Origin: Amycolatopsis sp. CA-230715
GTDB taxonomy: Bacteria > Actinomycetota > Actinomycetes > Mycobacteriales > Pseudonocardiaceae
Reading direction: 5' to 3'
DNA length: 64,000 nt
NCBI RefSeq assembly: GCF_018736145.1
Contig: NZ_CP059997.1
Span: 4,587,501 to 4,651,500 of the forward strand
Positions 51,626-60,142 of this stretch are shown in pieces (within the stretch, counting starts at the first letter, position 1; every line of letters begins with the position of its first letter). A program made the translations under genes and the position numbers. The notes under the pieces were generated by a model, which worked only from the letters and a program-made list of their open reading frames with translations, did not search any database and had not been told where the DNA came from.

Positions 51626-52507
51626 ATGAAGCAGTCCGTGAAGACGAAGGTGCTCGTGGGGATCGCCGTGCTCATCGTGATGGGAGGTCTGCTCGCCGCG
51701 ATCGGCTTGAACGGCGGTTTCGGGGACAGCGACTGGGAAACCGGGTGCGGAGCGGTTCCGGCCGACGCGGCGGACGAGCACGCGAGCGCCGTCGCCGAAG
51801 CCAGGAAAGCGTTGCTGAGCAACGGGAACGACCCGCGGCTCGGGATCGAGGTCGTCGATCTGGGCGCCTGCGCGGTGAAGCTGAGCTGGAAGGCCGATCA
51901 GGCGCAGCCCACCGCGTCCGTGGTGAAGCTGCTCATCGCGCTCGACCTGATGGACCGTTCCGGGGTGCCGTCCGGCAGCGAGGCGACGGCCGTGCAGGCC
52001 ATGCTTTCGGCCAGCGACGATCGCGTCGCCAGTCGCTTGTGGACACAGCAGGGCGGGACGGCGATCGTCCGGCGGCAGGCCAGGAAACTGGGGCTCACGC
52101 ACACGACGCCCGCCTCCGACGAAGGCCAATGGGGCTCCACGCAGATGTCGCCGACCGACGTCATCACGGTCTACCGGCACATCACCGCCGGACTGTCCGA
52201 CAAGGAACGCGACTTCGTCACCGAGGCGATGGAAAGCGCCCCGCGCAACGCCGCCGACGGTTTCGACCAGTACTTCGGGATTCCGCGCGCGTTCGAGGGC
52301 TCGGACTGGGCGGTGAAGCAGGGCTGGGGCAGTTCCGATGGCAGGCGGGTGTTCAACACCACGGGCCTGGTCCGCACCGCGTCCCGTACCTTCGCCGTCG
52401 CGGTGATGGGCTCCTGGAACGAAAGCGTCGACCGGACCGTCGCCTCCACGGCGCTCACCACCGCGACCGGTGCGCTCAAGGCGTCGCTCGCCGGAACCAG
52501 CCACTAG
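51626..52507 (+). CDS. Membrane-anchored serine hydrolase, class A beta-lactamase-like
   Basis: A 293-residue protein with an N-terminal membrane anchor (about residues 9-30, VLVGIAVLIVMGGLLAAIGL). The SxxK pair is S98-V-V-K101 in TASVVKLLIALDLM, the second motif is SASDDRVASR (usually SDN) and the third is VKQGWGSSDG, where the usual KTG is KQG. The folds resemble class A beta-lactamase/DD-peptidase enzymes, but the altered second and third motifs leave real beta-lactam hydrolysis uncertain. It may process cell-wall substrates outside the membrane. Its end overlaps the convergent lipoprotein gene by four bases. Confidence 0.82.
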   Translation: MKQSVKTKVLVGIAVLIVMGGLLAAIGLNGGFGDSDWETGCGAVPADAADEHASAVAEARKALLSNGNDPRLGIEVVDLGACAVKLSWKADQAQPTASVVKLLIALDLMDRSGVPSGSEATAVQAMLSASDDRVASRLWTQQGGTAIVRRQARKLGLTHTTPASDEGQWGSTQMSPTDVITVYRHITAGLSDKERDFVTEAMESAPRNAADGFDQYFGIPRAFEGSDWAVKQGWGSSDGRRVFNTTGLVRTASRTFAVAVMGSWNESVDRTVASTALTTATGALKASLAGTSH

Positions 52508-52983
52508 TTCGGTAGTTCGGCCCAACGGCTGGTGTCGGCGCAGGCGGTGAAACCGAACCTGGCCGCGGCGGCACCGGCTTCCTTCGCGGACTCCTTGACG
52601 ATGGAGTACTGCATGGCTATCACCATGTCGGAACCCGGCCTGGCGTTCTGCAGCCGTCCGCCCAGTTGGCTCAGGTCCTGCGACAGCGCGTCGAGCTTGC
52701 TCAGCCACGCGTCCAGGTCCGGTTTCCCCGATTCGGGTGCGGGCATGCCGTTGGCCTGGTCCTTCAACCCGGCGAGCAGCTTTTTCCGTTCCTCCGCCAC
52801 TTTCTGGTCGCCGGAGCCCCCGCTGAGCGCGAGGTCGCCGGTGAACCGGCCGGTGACTTCACCGCATTTCGCGTCGAGGCTCTCCCGCAGTTCCTCCTTC
52901 GGCGAGGACGAACATCCGGCGAGGACGAGCACCAGCGCGGTACTCGCGAGGAGTCGGTGGCGAACTGAGCGGTGAAGGACCAT
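52504..52983 (-). CDS. Secreted lipoprotein of unknown function
   Basis: A 159-residue lipoprotein. The lipobox LVLAGC with Cys at about residue 24 follows a hydrophobic signal (LLASTALVLV). The mature part begins SSSPKEELRESLDAKCGEV and is helical (KKLLAGLKDQAN, DAWLSKLDALSQDLSQLGGR), with two further cysteines (AKCGE and TACADT). It may be a cell-surface binding protein. It starts at 52983 with ATG. Convergent overlap of four bases with the serine hydrolase, which also faces outside, may be coincidental. Confidence 0.78.
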   Translation of the reverse strand: MVLHRSVRHRLLASTALVLVLAGCSSSPKEELRESLDAKCGEVTGRFTGDLALSGGSGDQKVAEERKKLLAGLKDQANGMPAPESGKPDLDAWLSKLDALSQDLSQLGGRLQNARPGSDMVIAMQYSIVKESAKEAGAAAARFGFTACADTSRWAELPN

Positions 52984-53044
52984 GCCGGGAGTTTCCCAGC
53001 GTGCCACGGGGAGGGGTCCCAGTTGGCCGGAAGGCGCCGGCGGA

Positions 53045-55306
53045 TCAGGAGTGCGCCACCCAGTCCGCGAGCTGGGCGCGGTTGGTGAGGCCGAGCTTGC
53101 CGAGGATCCGGCTGACGTGGGTGTCCACCGTGCGGATCGAAATGACCAGCCTGGTGGCGATTTCGCGATTGGTGAGTCCGTGCGCGACGAGCCTGGCGAC
53201 CTGCGTCTCGCGTCCCGTCAACGGGCCTGCGGGGAGTTCCGGGGGCAGTTCGTCGTGCACGGCGTAGTGGATCGCGGCCGCATGCGGAAGCGTCTGTCCT
53301 TTTCGGACCGCGGCTTCGAACGGGGCGTCGCCGAGTGCCTTCCTCGCCCGCTCGGTCCCCGCCCGGTGCCATTCCGCGTCGAGCTTGCCGTGCCTGGTCA
53401 ACGTGCTTTCGTCGGAGTAGATCGACTCGGTCACGCCGAGCAGCACCGCGGCGCGCTCGTGCCGCTCGGTCAGCGACGCCAGCCACGCCAGGGTTTCCAG
53501 GCACAGCGAGCCGATGAACGCGTTGTCCAGTTCCGCGGCGGCCCGCAGCCCGCCGATGGCCGCTCGTTCCGCGTCGCCCGGATCGCCGGCGACCGCGTTG
53601 GCGCGGGCGAGCAGCATCAACGCCGTGCCCCGCTGGTAGTACTCCTGCCGCTGCTCGCAGAACCGCGCGATCCGCGCCAGCTCGGCGAGTCCGGTGGCGG
53701 TGTCGCCGGACATGGTGGTCGCCGAGGCGGCCGAGCCGAGCATCGTCAGCCGCGGGCCCCGCAGTCCGTGCCGGTCGAACACGGCCGCCGCCGTTTTCGC
53801 GTCTTCGACGATGCCGTCGGCGGCGTTCCGGACGACCGCGACGATCACGCGAGCCCATGCCGCCCACGCGCCCGCGAGTTCGTCGCCGCTTCGCTCGGCG
53901 AGCCGGTCGACCTGGTCGAGCAGGCCGGCCGCGGCGTCCTGGTCGTTGTGCACGACCGCGAAGATCGCGCTGACCGCCATGGCGGGTACCCGGTCCGGCG
54001 CGTCCGGGGGCGCCACTTCGAGCGCGCGGGTGATCCAGATGCCGAGTTCGGCGTCGAAACCGCGGACGGCGAAGTAATCCCGGAGCTGCCACATCATCCG
54101 CAGCGCGGTGTTGGCCGTCTCGGGCCGCTGGAGGCAGAACGTGATCGCGGCGCGCAGGCTGGGATGCTCGCCGCGCAGCCTGCGAACCCAGGCCACCTGG
54201 CCAGGTCCCACCCAGTCCTCGGCGAAGGAATCGGCCAGCCCGGCGAGCCACCGCAGGTGGCGCTGCTGGAGCCGGGTCAGATCGCCGCTGCCTTCCAACC
54301 GTTCGAGGCCGTACTCGCGCAGCGTTTCCAGCAGCCGGTAGCGGACAACGCCGTCGTGCTCGGCCCAGTTCAGGACGGACTTTTCCACCAAGCCGTCGAG
54401 TAGTTCGAGGAGGCCGGCCGCGTCGATCCCGTGCCCCGCGCACACGTGCTCGGCGGCGCCGAGGTCGAACGACCCGACGAACACGGACACGCGTGCCCAC
54501 AGCAACTGCTCGGCGGCGGAGCACAGGTCGTAGCTCCAGTCGATGGTGGCCCGCAGCGACCGGTGGCGCTCGGCGACCCCGGCCGACTTCACCGCGAGCA
54601 GCCGGTCCGGACGCCGGTGCACCCGGTCGGCGATCTGCGCGGGGGACAGCGCCCTGATCCGGGCGGCGGCCAGTTCGATCGCCAGCGGCACCCCGTCCAG
54701 TTGCCGGGTCACCCGCACCACCGCGGCGAAGTTGGCCGGGGTGACCCGGAACGACGGCAGCACCGCGCGGGCGCGATCGGCGAACAACCGCACCGCGTCG
54801 TACCGGGCGGCGTGCTCGGGCGAGCGGTCGGCGCCGGAGTCCGGCACCGGCAGCGGCGGCACCGCCATCGTCCGCTCGCCGGGGGTTTCCAACGGCCGCC
54901 TGCTGGTGGCCAGCACCACGACTTTCTCGGTGCCCTCGACGATCGCGCGCACCAGCTCGGCGCACGCGGTGGCGAGGTGCTCGCAGTTGTCCAGCACGAG
55001 CAGGAGCTGCCGGTCGCGGAGATGGCCCAGGACGGTTCGGTCGCTGGGTTCGCGCAACCCGAGTTCCGCGCCGACCGTGTTCGCCAGCAGTGCGGGTTCG
55101 GCCAGTTCGCCCAGCGGCACGAACACTGCGCCGTCGGCGAACTCGTCCGCGACCTCCCGCAGCACCTGCGTCGCCAGCCGGGTCTTGCCGACGCCGCCGG
55201 TCCCGGTCAGCGTCACCAGCCTCGACTCGGTCAGCAACTGCCGGACTTGCACGGCCTCCCACTGGCGGCCGAAGTAGGTGGTCAGGTGGCTCGCGGTTCC
55301 GTCCAC
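53045..55306 (-). CDS. NB-ARC ATPase/LuxR family transcriptional regulator
   Basis: A 753-residue STAND regulator. Near the N-terminus is an NB-ARC ATPase: Walker A GTGGVGKTRLATQVL, Walker B LLLVLDNCEHLA, and ATSRRPL, GVPLAIELAAARIRAL. A TPR-like middle follows, and the C-terminus is a LuxR HTH (LTGRETQVARLVAHGLTNRE, IRTVDTHVSRILGKLGLTNR). It resembles AfsR/MalT-type ATP-driven regulators, in which ligand binding releases oligomerisation and transcription activation. The start is uncertain: GTG at 55306 is used, in line with the FGRQWEAVQVRQLL start of relatives. Target genes unknown; no obvious operon. Confidence 0.9.
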   Translation of the reverse strand: MDGTASHLTTYFGRQWEAVQVRQLLTESRLVTLTGTGGVGKTRLATQVLREVADEFADGAVFVPLGELAEPALLANTVGAELGLREPSDRTVLGHLRDRQLLLVLDNCEHLATACAELVRAIVEGTEKVVVLATSRRPLETPGERTMAVPPLPVPDSGADRSPEHAARYDAVRLFADRARAVLPSFRVTPANFAAVVRVTRQLDGVPLAIELAAARIRALSPAQIADRVHRRPDRLLAVKSAGVAERHRSLRATIDWSYDLCSAAEQLLWARVSVFVGSFDLGAAEHVCAGHGIDAAGLLELLDGLVEKSVLNWAEHDGVVRYRLLETLREYGLERLEGSGDLTRLQQRHLRWLAGLADSFAEDWVGPGQVAWVRRLRGEHPSLRAAITFCLQRPETANTALRMMWQLRDYFAVRGFDAELGIWITRALEVAPPDAPDRVPAMAVSAIFAVVHNDQDAAAGLLDQVDRLAERSGDELAGAWAAWARVIVAVVRNAADGIVEDAKTAAAVFDRHGLRGPRLTMLGSAASATTMSGDTATGLAELARIARFCEQRQEYYQRGTALMLLARANAVAGDPGDAERAAIGGLRAAAELDNAFIGSLCLETLAWLASLTERHERAAVLLGVTESIYSDESTLTRHGKLDAEWHRAGTERARKALGDAPFEAAVRKGQTLPHAAAIHYAVHDELPPELPAGPLTGRETQVARLVAHGLTNREIATRLVISIRTVDTHVSRILGKLGLTNRAQLADWVAHS

Positions 55307-55567
55307 AATGGCGCGAACTCCCGGGTCTGAGCAGGTGGCGAGGGCTCCAGGACGGTACGCGGACGGCCGGGGCCCCGCAAGTGGAGCGCCTGCCGGAGAT
55401 CCATTGTGGACAATGGGCTGGCTCGCAAGCTCCGTTACCGGAAGCAGTACGAAGAGCCAGCAAGGGTGGTTGTTCGGGCAGGGGTGCGGCCTGTTCCCTG
55501 GTTGGCGCCCCGGCCCGGGTGAAGACTGGCCCGGTAGCGACCCTTCGGCACCGCGAGGAAGGAAATC

Positions 55568-55789
55568 ATGCGCAAAATCCTGGCAGGGACGGTTATCGGG
55601 TTCGGCGTGCTCCTGGCCACCGCGACCTCCGCCTCGGCTTCCGATCTGCACTACTCCGGCCACCACTACCCCAGCTACGACTCGTGCGAGGCGGGTTACC
55701 GCGATCTCGTCGGCAACACCCCGATCGACCAGCCGCACGAGTGCCGCTGGAACCCGGTCGGCGTCTACGAGCTGTGGTGGTCGCGCTGA
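55568..55789 (+). CDS. Small secreted protein with single disulfide
   Basis: A 73-residue exported peptide. The signal peptide (MRKILAGTVIGFGVLLATAT) is cut near ASA-SD; the mature 45 residues, beginning DLHYSGHHYPSYDSCEAGYR, contain two cysteines (DSCEAG and HECRWN) and many aromatic residues (YELWWSR at the end). Such peptides are common in actinomycetes with unknown roles. GAGGAAGGAAATC precedes the ATG at good spacing. It is 17 bases upstream of the penicillin acylase gene and could be in its transcript. Confidence 0.78.
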   Translation: MRKILAGTVIGFGVLLATATSASASDLHYSGHHYPSYDSCEAGYRDLVGNTPIDQPHECRWNPVGVYELWWSR

Positions 55790-55806
55790 TGAAGCGGCGC
55801 TGACGA

Positions 55807-57777
55807 ATGCGGATCTCCTGGGACCGCTGGGCCGTGCCCACCGTCACCGGTGACGACGAGTTCGAGGTGACCTTCGGCGTCGGTTACGCGCAGGCCATGA
55901 CGAACGCGACGCAGGTGCTGGAGAGCTACGGGATCGCCAGGGGCACGGCCGCGGCGCTGTGGGGGCCGCGGTTCGTGGGGGAGGACGTGTTCGCCGCCGA
56001 ACTGGGGCTGGCGGAGCTGACCGACGAGTGGTTCCGCGCGCAGGCGCCGGAGACACTGGCCAGGATCGCCGCCTTTTGCGACGGCTTCAACGAAGCGTGC
56101 GCCGACGACGAGTCCCGCGGCACGAACCGGCGGCAGGCGCTGCCGGTGACGCCGCGGGACGTGCTCGCCAGGACCGTGCGGCTGTTCACCACGTTCTCCA
56201 CCGCCGACCCCGGCGGCCTCGCCTTCTCGCCCACCGCGTTCGCGGAGAAGGCCGGGTCCAACGGGTGGGCGGTGTCCGGGAAGCGGTCGTCGACGGGCAA
56301 CGCGCTGCTCGTGATCAACCCGCACCTGATGTGGACGGGCGACCAGCGGTGGTTCGAGGTGCGGGCGATCTCCCCCGGCCGCGACTTCCACGGGGTCGCA
56401 CTGCTGGGACTGCCGTGGCAGAGCATGGGGTACAACCCGGACGCGGGGTGGGGGCACACCATGAGCCCCATCCCGAACCGGTCGGTGTACGACGTGCCCG
56501 TCCGCGACGGCCGCTACCTCTTCGACGGGCAACACCGTCCCGTGTGGACGGTCGAGCACGAGATCGAGGTGCTCGGCGAAGACGCGATCACGGTGCTGGA
56601 GCGGCGAAGCGTGCACGGCCCGATCGTGACCGCGCCCGACGGCGCCGACGTCGCGGTGCGCGTCGCCGGGGTCCTGCACCACCCGGCGACCGCCGCGCTG
56701 GAGGGGTGGTGGCGGATGTCGTCGGCGAGCGGCGTCGACGAACTCGTCGCCATCGGAGACGAGCTGCCGCTGCCGATGTTCAACCTGGTCGCCGCCGACG
56801 CGCGCGGCTCGATCGCGGCGAGGTACTGCGGGACGCCCCCGGTGCGCGCGGCGGGCACGTTCGACGACAGCCGCCGCCGGGTGCCCGGTGACGACCCCCG
56901 GTACCTCTGGGACGAGGTCCACCCGGCGAGCGCGATGCCGCGCGTGGTCGACCCGGCGTGCGGGTGGGTGCAGAACTGCAACGAAACCCCTTGGCACTAC
57001 ACGGTTCCCCCGCTCCCGCAGGACGACTACCCGCCCGCGATCGCCCCCGGCCCGTGGCAGGTCGGGGAGCTCCGCTCGCTGGTTTCCCGCGGCTGGCTCG
57101 CGGAACGCGACACGATCAGCCCGCGGGACCTGCTCGGGTTGAAGTTCGGCAAGCGCGCGCTGCTGGCCGATATCGCACTGGACGACCTCTGCCGCGCGGC
57201 CTCGGCCCACGACGACCTCCGCGCCGCCGTATACGTGCTGTCCACATGGGACCGTCGTGCCCATCACGACAGCCGCGGCTACGTGCTGTTCTGGCTGTGG
57301 GCGCTGCTCAACGGCCCCGCGCTGGCGGACTGGTCCTTGTTCACCCCGGCCGCCGAGCCCGGCGCCGTCCCGAGCGGCCTCGCCGACGCGGCGGCGACCC
57401 TGCCCCAGTTGCGCGTCGCCGTCGAGACGCTGACCGGCTTCGGCCTGCCGCTGGACGTGCCCATCGGCGAAATCCACCTGCTCGACGGCGCGATCCCCAC
57501 GGACGGCGGATCGGGCGCGCTCGGCATCCTGAAGTCGTTCGAACTCACCCTCGCCGGCCGCGGGACCGACGTGCTGCTCGGCGACACCTGGATCTCGCTC
57601 GTGCGGTTCGGCGCGGACGGCCGGACCACGGCGGACAGCCTGCTCGTCTACGGGAACACGACCGAACCCGGTGCGCCGCCGTCCGAATCGCAGTACGAGC
57701 TCTGGGCCGACGACCAGCTCCGCGTCTCCCGGTGGAGCAGCACCCCGGAACCGCACCTCGACGCCATGCACCGCTGA
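55807..57777 (+). CDS. Penicillin acylase family (Ntn hydrolase), no signal peptide
   Basis: A 656-residue Ntn amidohydrolase. The start RISWDRWAVPTVTG matches the alpha chain of acylases, normally found after a signal peptide; the catalytic beta chain begins at S151 in GSNGWAVSGKRSSTGNAL, where self-cleavage exposes the nucleophilic Ser, followed by NPHLMW. The oxyanion asparagine and other residues (VHGPIVT, QNCNETPWHYT) are in place. Family members hydrolyse beta-lactams, acyl-homoserine lactones or other amides. The absence of an export signal implies a cytoplasmic enzyme, unless an in-frame upstream start exists. Substrate unknown. Confidence 0.88.
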   Translation: MRISWDRWAVPTVTGDDEFEVTFGVGYAQAMTNATQVLESYGIARGTAAALWGPRFVGEDVFAAELGLAELTDEWFRAQAPETLARIAAFCDGFNEACADDESRGTNRRQALPVTPRDVLARTVRLFTTFSTADPGGLAFSPTAFAEKAGSNGWAVSGKRSSTGNALLVINPHLMWTGDQRWFEVRAISPGRDFHGVALLGLPWQSMGYNPDAGWGHTMSPIPNRSVYDVPVRDGRYLFDGQHRPVWTVEHEIEVLGEDAITVLERRSVHGPIVTAPDGADVAVRVAGVLHHPATAALEGWWRMSSASGVDELVAIGDELPLPMFNLVAADARGSIAARYCGTPPVRAAGTFDDSRRRVPGDDPRYLWDEVHPASAMPRVVDPACGWVQNCNETPWHYTVPPLPQDDYPPAIAPGPWQVGELRSLVSRGWLAERDTISPRDLLGLKFGKRALLADIALDDLCRAASAHDDLRAAVYVLSTWDRRAHHDSRGYVLFWLWALLNGPALADWSLFTPAAEPGAVPSGLADAAATLPQLRVAVETLTGFGLPLDVPIGEIHLLDGAIPTDGGSGALGILKSFELTLAGRGTDVLLGDTWISLVRFGADGRTTADSLLVYGNTTEPGAPPSESQYELWADDQLRVSRWSSTPEPHLDAMHR

Positions 57778-57949
57778 AAGCCGCACATCGCCTGCCACCC
57801 GCCGAACCGTCCACTCGAGAGTCTTTTACGACAGCGGACGGGATACATTCGGGAAGATGTTCGCGCGCGGCCTTGACGGGAACTGGGCGCTCGGGGCAGC
57901 CGACTACCCTTCTGGATGTGCGGCGACGGCCAGGTGGAGGTGACGCGGG

Positions 57950-59998
57950 GTGAACGAGGTGGTCCGCAGGCTGCCCGTCGGCGCGGCGCGGCCGCGGCGT
58001 TCGATGGCCGACCGCCTCCGGGACTTCCGCCACGAAGGGTTCGTCGGGCGCGGTGACCAGCGCCGGATCTTCGCCGCGGCGCTGCGCGGTGACCACGACG
58101 CCGCTCGTGTGCTGCTGGTGCACGGCCCCGGCGGGATCGGGAAGTCGGCGTTGCTGCGGCGGATGGCCGACGACGCCGAGGAGCTCGGGCGCACCGTGGT
58201 GCGGGTGGACGGCGAATACGTGCTCGCCTCCGCGGCCGCGTTCGAGCAGCACGCGGGCGCGGTGCGCGCGATGGACCGGCCGGTGCTGCTGGTCGACGGG
58301 TTCGAGCACTGCCAGGCGCTGGAGACGTGGCTGCGCGAGGACTTCCTGCCCACGGTGCCCGAGGACGCGGTCGTCGTCGTGGCCGGTCGGCGCCGCCCGG
58401 AGCCGCAGTGGACGCTGGACCCCGGCTGGCGGCACCTCGTGCGGGCGATCGCGCTGGAACCGCTGTCCTCGGCGGACGCGGACGCGCTGCTGGCCGATCG
58501 CGGGGTGTCGAGCGCGCTGCGGTCGAAGGTGACCGAGTTCGCCGGCGGGCACCCGCTTGCGCTGTGCCTCGCCGCCGAGACCGCGAGCACGGACACCTCG
58601 GTCGACGAAACCGAGTGGGAGCCCGGCCCGCACGTCGTCGAGACCCTGCTGACCCGGTTGATCGACCGGGTGCCCTCGGCCGCGCACGAGTACGGCCTGC
58701 GGGTGTGCGGGCACGCGCGCCACGTCACCGTCGACCTGCTGCGCACCGGGCTGGACGAGCAGGACGCGCTCGCCGTGTTCGACTGGCTCCGCGGCCTGCC
58801 GTACGTGGAGCCGGGCCCGCACGGGCTGGTCGCGCACGAACTGGTCCGCGACGTGCTGGACTCTTCCTTCCAGTGGCGCGACCCCACCGCCTACGCCGAG
58901 CTGCACCTGCGCCTGTGGCGCCACCTCGGCGCGCGGGCGCAGGCCGCGACCGGGGAGGCCGCGCCCGTGGTGGTGTCGGAACTGCTGTACCTCAACCGCT
59001 ACGCCAATTCCGCGCACGCGACCATGCAGGAACCGCATATCGAGCCCCTGTTCGTCCGGGAGTACGTGCCGGAAATGCGGGCGAAGGTGCTGCGCCTGGC
59101 ACGCGAGGACCGGGACGACGAGCACGCGCGGCTGGTCGCTCACTGGCTCGATCGCCAGCCCACCGCGTTTTCAATCTACTGCCGGGCGGGCGATCTGGAA
59201 CCGGTGGCCTTCTTCGCGTGGCTGCGCCTGCGCCCGGAAACCGAAGGCCGGCACGACGATCCCGCGCTCGGCCCGGTGACGGAGTACCTCGAACGCACCA
59301 CCCCGATCCGCGCCGGGGAGCACGTCGGCGTCGCCAGGTTCATGGTGCCCACGCCCGCCGCCGACCGGCACGTGACCGGCGCGGACCTGCACGCCACGCG
59401 CATCTCCATGGAGTCGATCCAGCAGCCCCACGCGCTCATGGTGACCTTCCAGCTGTTGCCGCAGGCCGAATCCTTCGTCCCGGTGCTCGAAGCGTTCGAC
59501 TTCTTCCTGCTGCGCCTGGTGCCGGAGGTCGGCGACGGGGGCTGGGGGATGTTCGTGCACGACTGGCGGGAGATCTCGGTCGCGGAGCACATGGAGCGGG
59601 TGGTGCCCGCGATCGGTGCTGTCCGGCCCCCGGTCACCGTCCGCGAGGCGGCGCCCCGCGCGGCCGCGGCACCGATGTCCCGCGAGGACCACGGGACCGC
59701 GGTCAAGCAGGTGCTGCGCGACTGGCACGACGAGGACGCCGTCGCCGCGAACCCGCTGGCCGGGGTGTACGGCGACGTCGGCGCCCTGCGCGAAGCCGTG
59801 CTCGCCGCTGTGGACGCGCTCGGGAACGACGCGCGCCAGCTGAACCAGCAGCGCGCGGTGCGGGCCACCTATCTGGAACGGCCGACCACCCAGGAGGCGG
59901 CGGCGAACCGCCTCGGCCTCCCGTTCGGCACCTACCGGCGGCATCTCCGGTCCGGTTTGGACCTGCTGTGCGACGAACTGCGCAGCCGCGGCGCCTGA
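57950..59998 (+). CDS. STAND-type ATP-binding protein (possible signalling ATPase)
   Basis: A 682-residue ATPase. Walker A is LVHGPGGIGKSALLRR near residue 62, Walker B is RPVLLVDGFEHCQ and the downstream VVVAGRRRPEP is a sensor. The middle contains helical repeats; the C-terminal part (HATRISMESIQQPHALMVTF) is unlike known HTH, though the final region (RATYLERPTTQEAAANRLGL, PFGTYRRHLRSGLDLLCDEL) resembles a sigma-70-like or HTH segment. It may be a transcription regulator or a signal-dependent ATPase. GTG at 57950. It lies between the acylase and rph; no shared operon is evident. Confidence 0.78.
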   Translation: MNEVVRRLPVGAARPRRSMADRLRDFRHEGFVGRGDQRRIFAAALRGDHDAARVLLVHGPGGIGKSALLRRMADDAEELGRTVVRVDGEYVLASAAAFEQHAGAVRAMDRPVLLVDGFEHCQALETWLREDFLPTVPEDAVVVVAGRRRPEPQWTLDPGWRHLVRAIALEPLSSADADALLADRGVSSALRSKVTEFAGGHPLALCLAAETASTDTSVDETEWEPGPHVVETLLTRLIDRVPSAAHEYGLRVCGHARHVTVDLLRTGLDEQDALAVFDWLRGLPYVEPGPHGLVAHELVRDVLDSSFQWRDPTAYAELHLRLWRHLGARAQAATGEAAPVVVSELLYLNRYANSAHATMQEPHIEPLFVREYVPEMRAKVLRLAREDRDDEHARLVAHWLDRQPTAFSIYCRAGDLEPVAFFAWLRLRPETEGRHDDPALGPVTEYLERTTPIRAGEHVGVARFMVPTPAADRHVTGADLHATRISMESIQQPHALMVTFQLLPQAESFVPVLEAFDFFLLRLVPEVGDGGWGMFVHDWREISVAEHMERVVPAIGAVRPPVTVREAAPRAAAAPMSREDHGTAVKQVLRDWHDEDAVAANPLAGVYGDVGALREAVLAAVDALGNDARQLNQQRAVRATYLERPTTQEAAANRLGLPFGTYRRHLRSGLDLLCDELRSRGA

Positions 59999-60017
59999 AA
60001 CCCCCGGAAACGACGAA

Positions 60018-60042
60018 TGGCAAGGAGCGATACTCCCTGCCA
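60018..60042 (+). terminator. Hairpin terminator
   Basis: TGGCAAGGAG (60018-60027) and CTCCCTGCCA (60033-60042) form a 10-bp stem with one mismatch and a five-base loop, 20 bases after the STAND ATPase stop, followed by CTGTTTAA. It separates that gene from the rph promoter. Confidence 0.6.
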
Positions 60043-60065
60043 CTGTTTAACGTATAGCAGGGCAG

Positions 60066-60084
60066 GGGGCTTGCCGCAAGACCC
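60066..60084 (+). promoter_or_regulatory. Rifamycin-associated element (RAE) upstream of rph
   Basis: GGGGCTTGCCGCAAGACCC at 60066-60084 is a 19-base inverted repeat-like element matching the published RAE as I remember it (GGGGCTTGCGGCAAGGCCC) at 17 of 19 positions. It lies 59 bases upstream of the rph start. RAEs sit at promoters of rifamycin-inactivating or RNA-polymerase-protecting genes and confer induction by rifamycins. The hairpin at 60103-60120 is downstream in the leader. Confidence 0.8.
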
Positions 60085-60102
60085 GGTGCGTACCGCACAC
60101 TC

Positions 60103-60120
60103 TTCCGGCCGAAGCCGGAA
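60103..60120 (+). promoter_or_regulatory. Leader hairpin of rph
   Basis: TTCCGGC (60103-60109) and GCCGGAA (60114-60120) form a perfect 7-bp stem with the stable tetraloop CGAA. It lies between the RAE and the ribosome site (GGGAAG near 60130) and would be in the 5' end of the transcript. Confidence 0.55.
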
Positions 60121-60142
60121 CGACAGGGGTGGGAAGTAGCGA

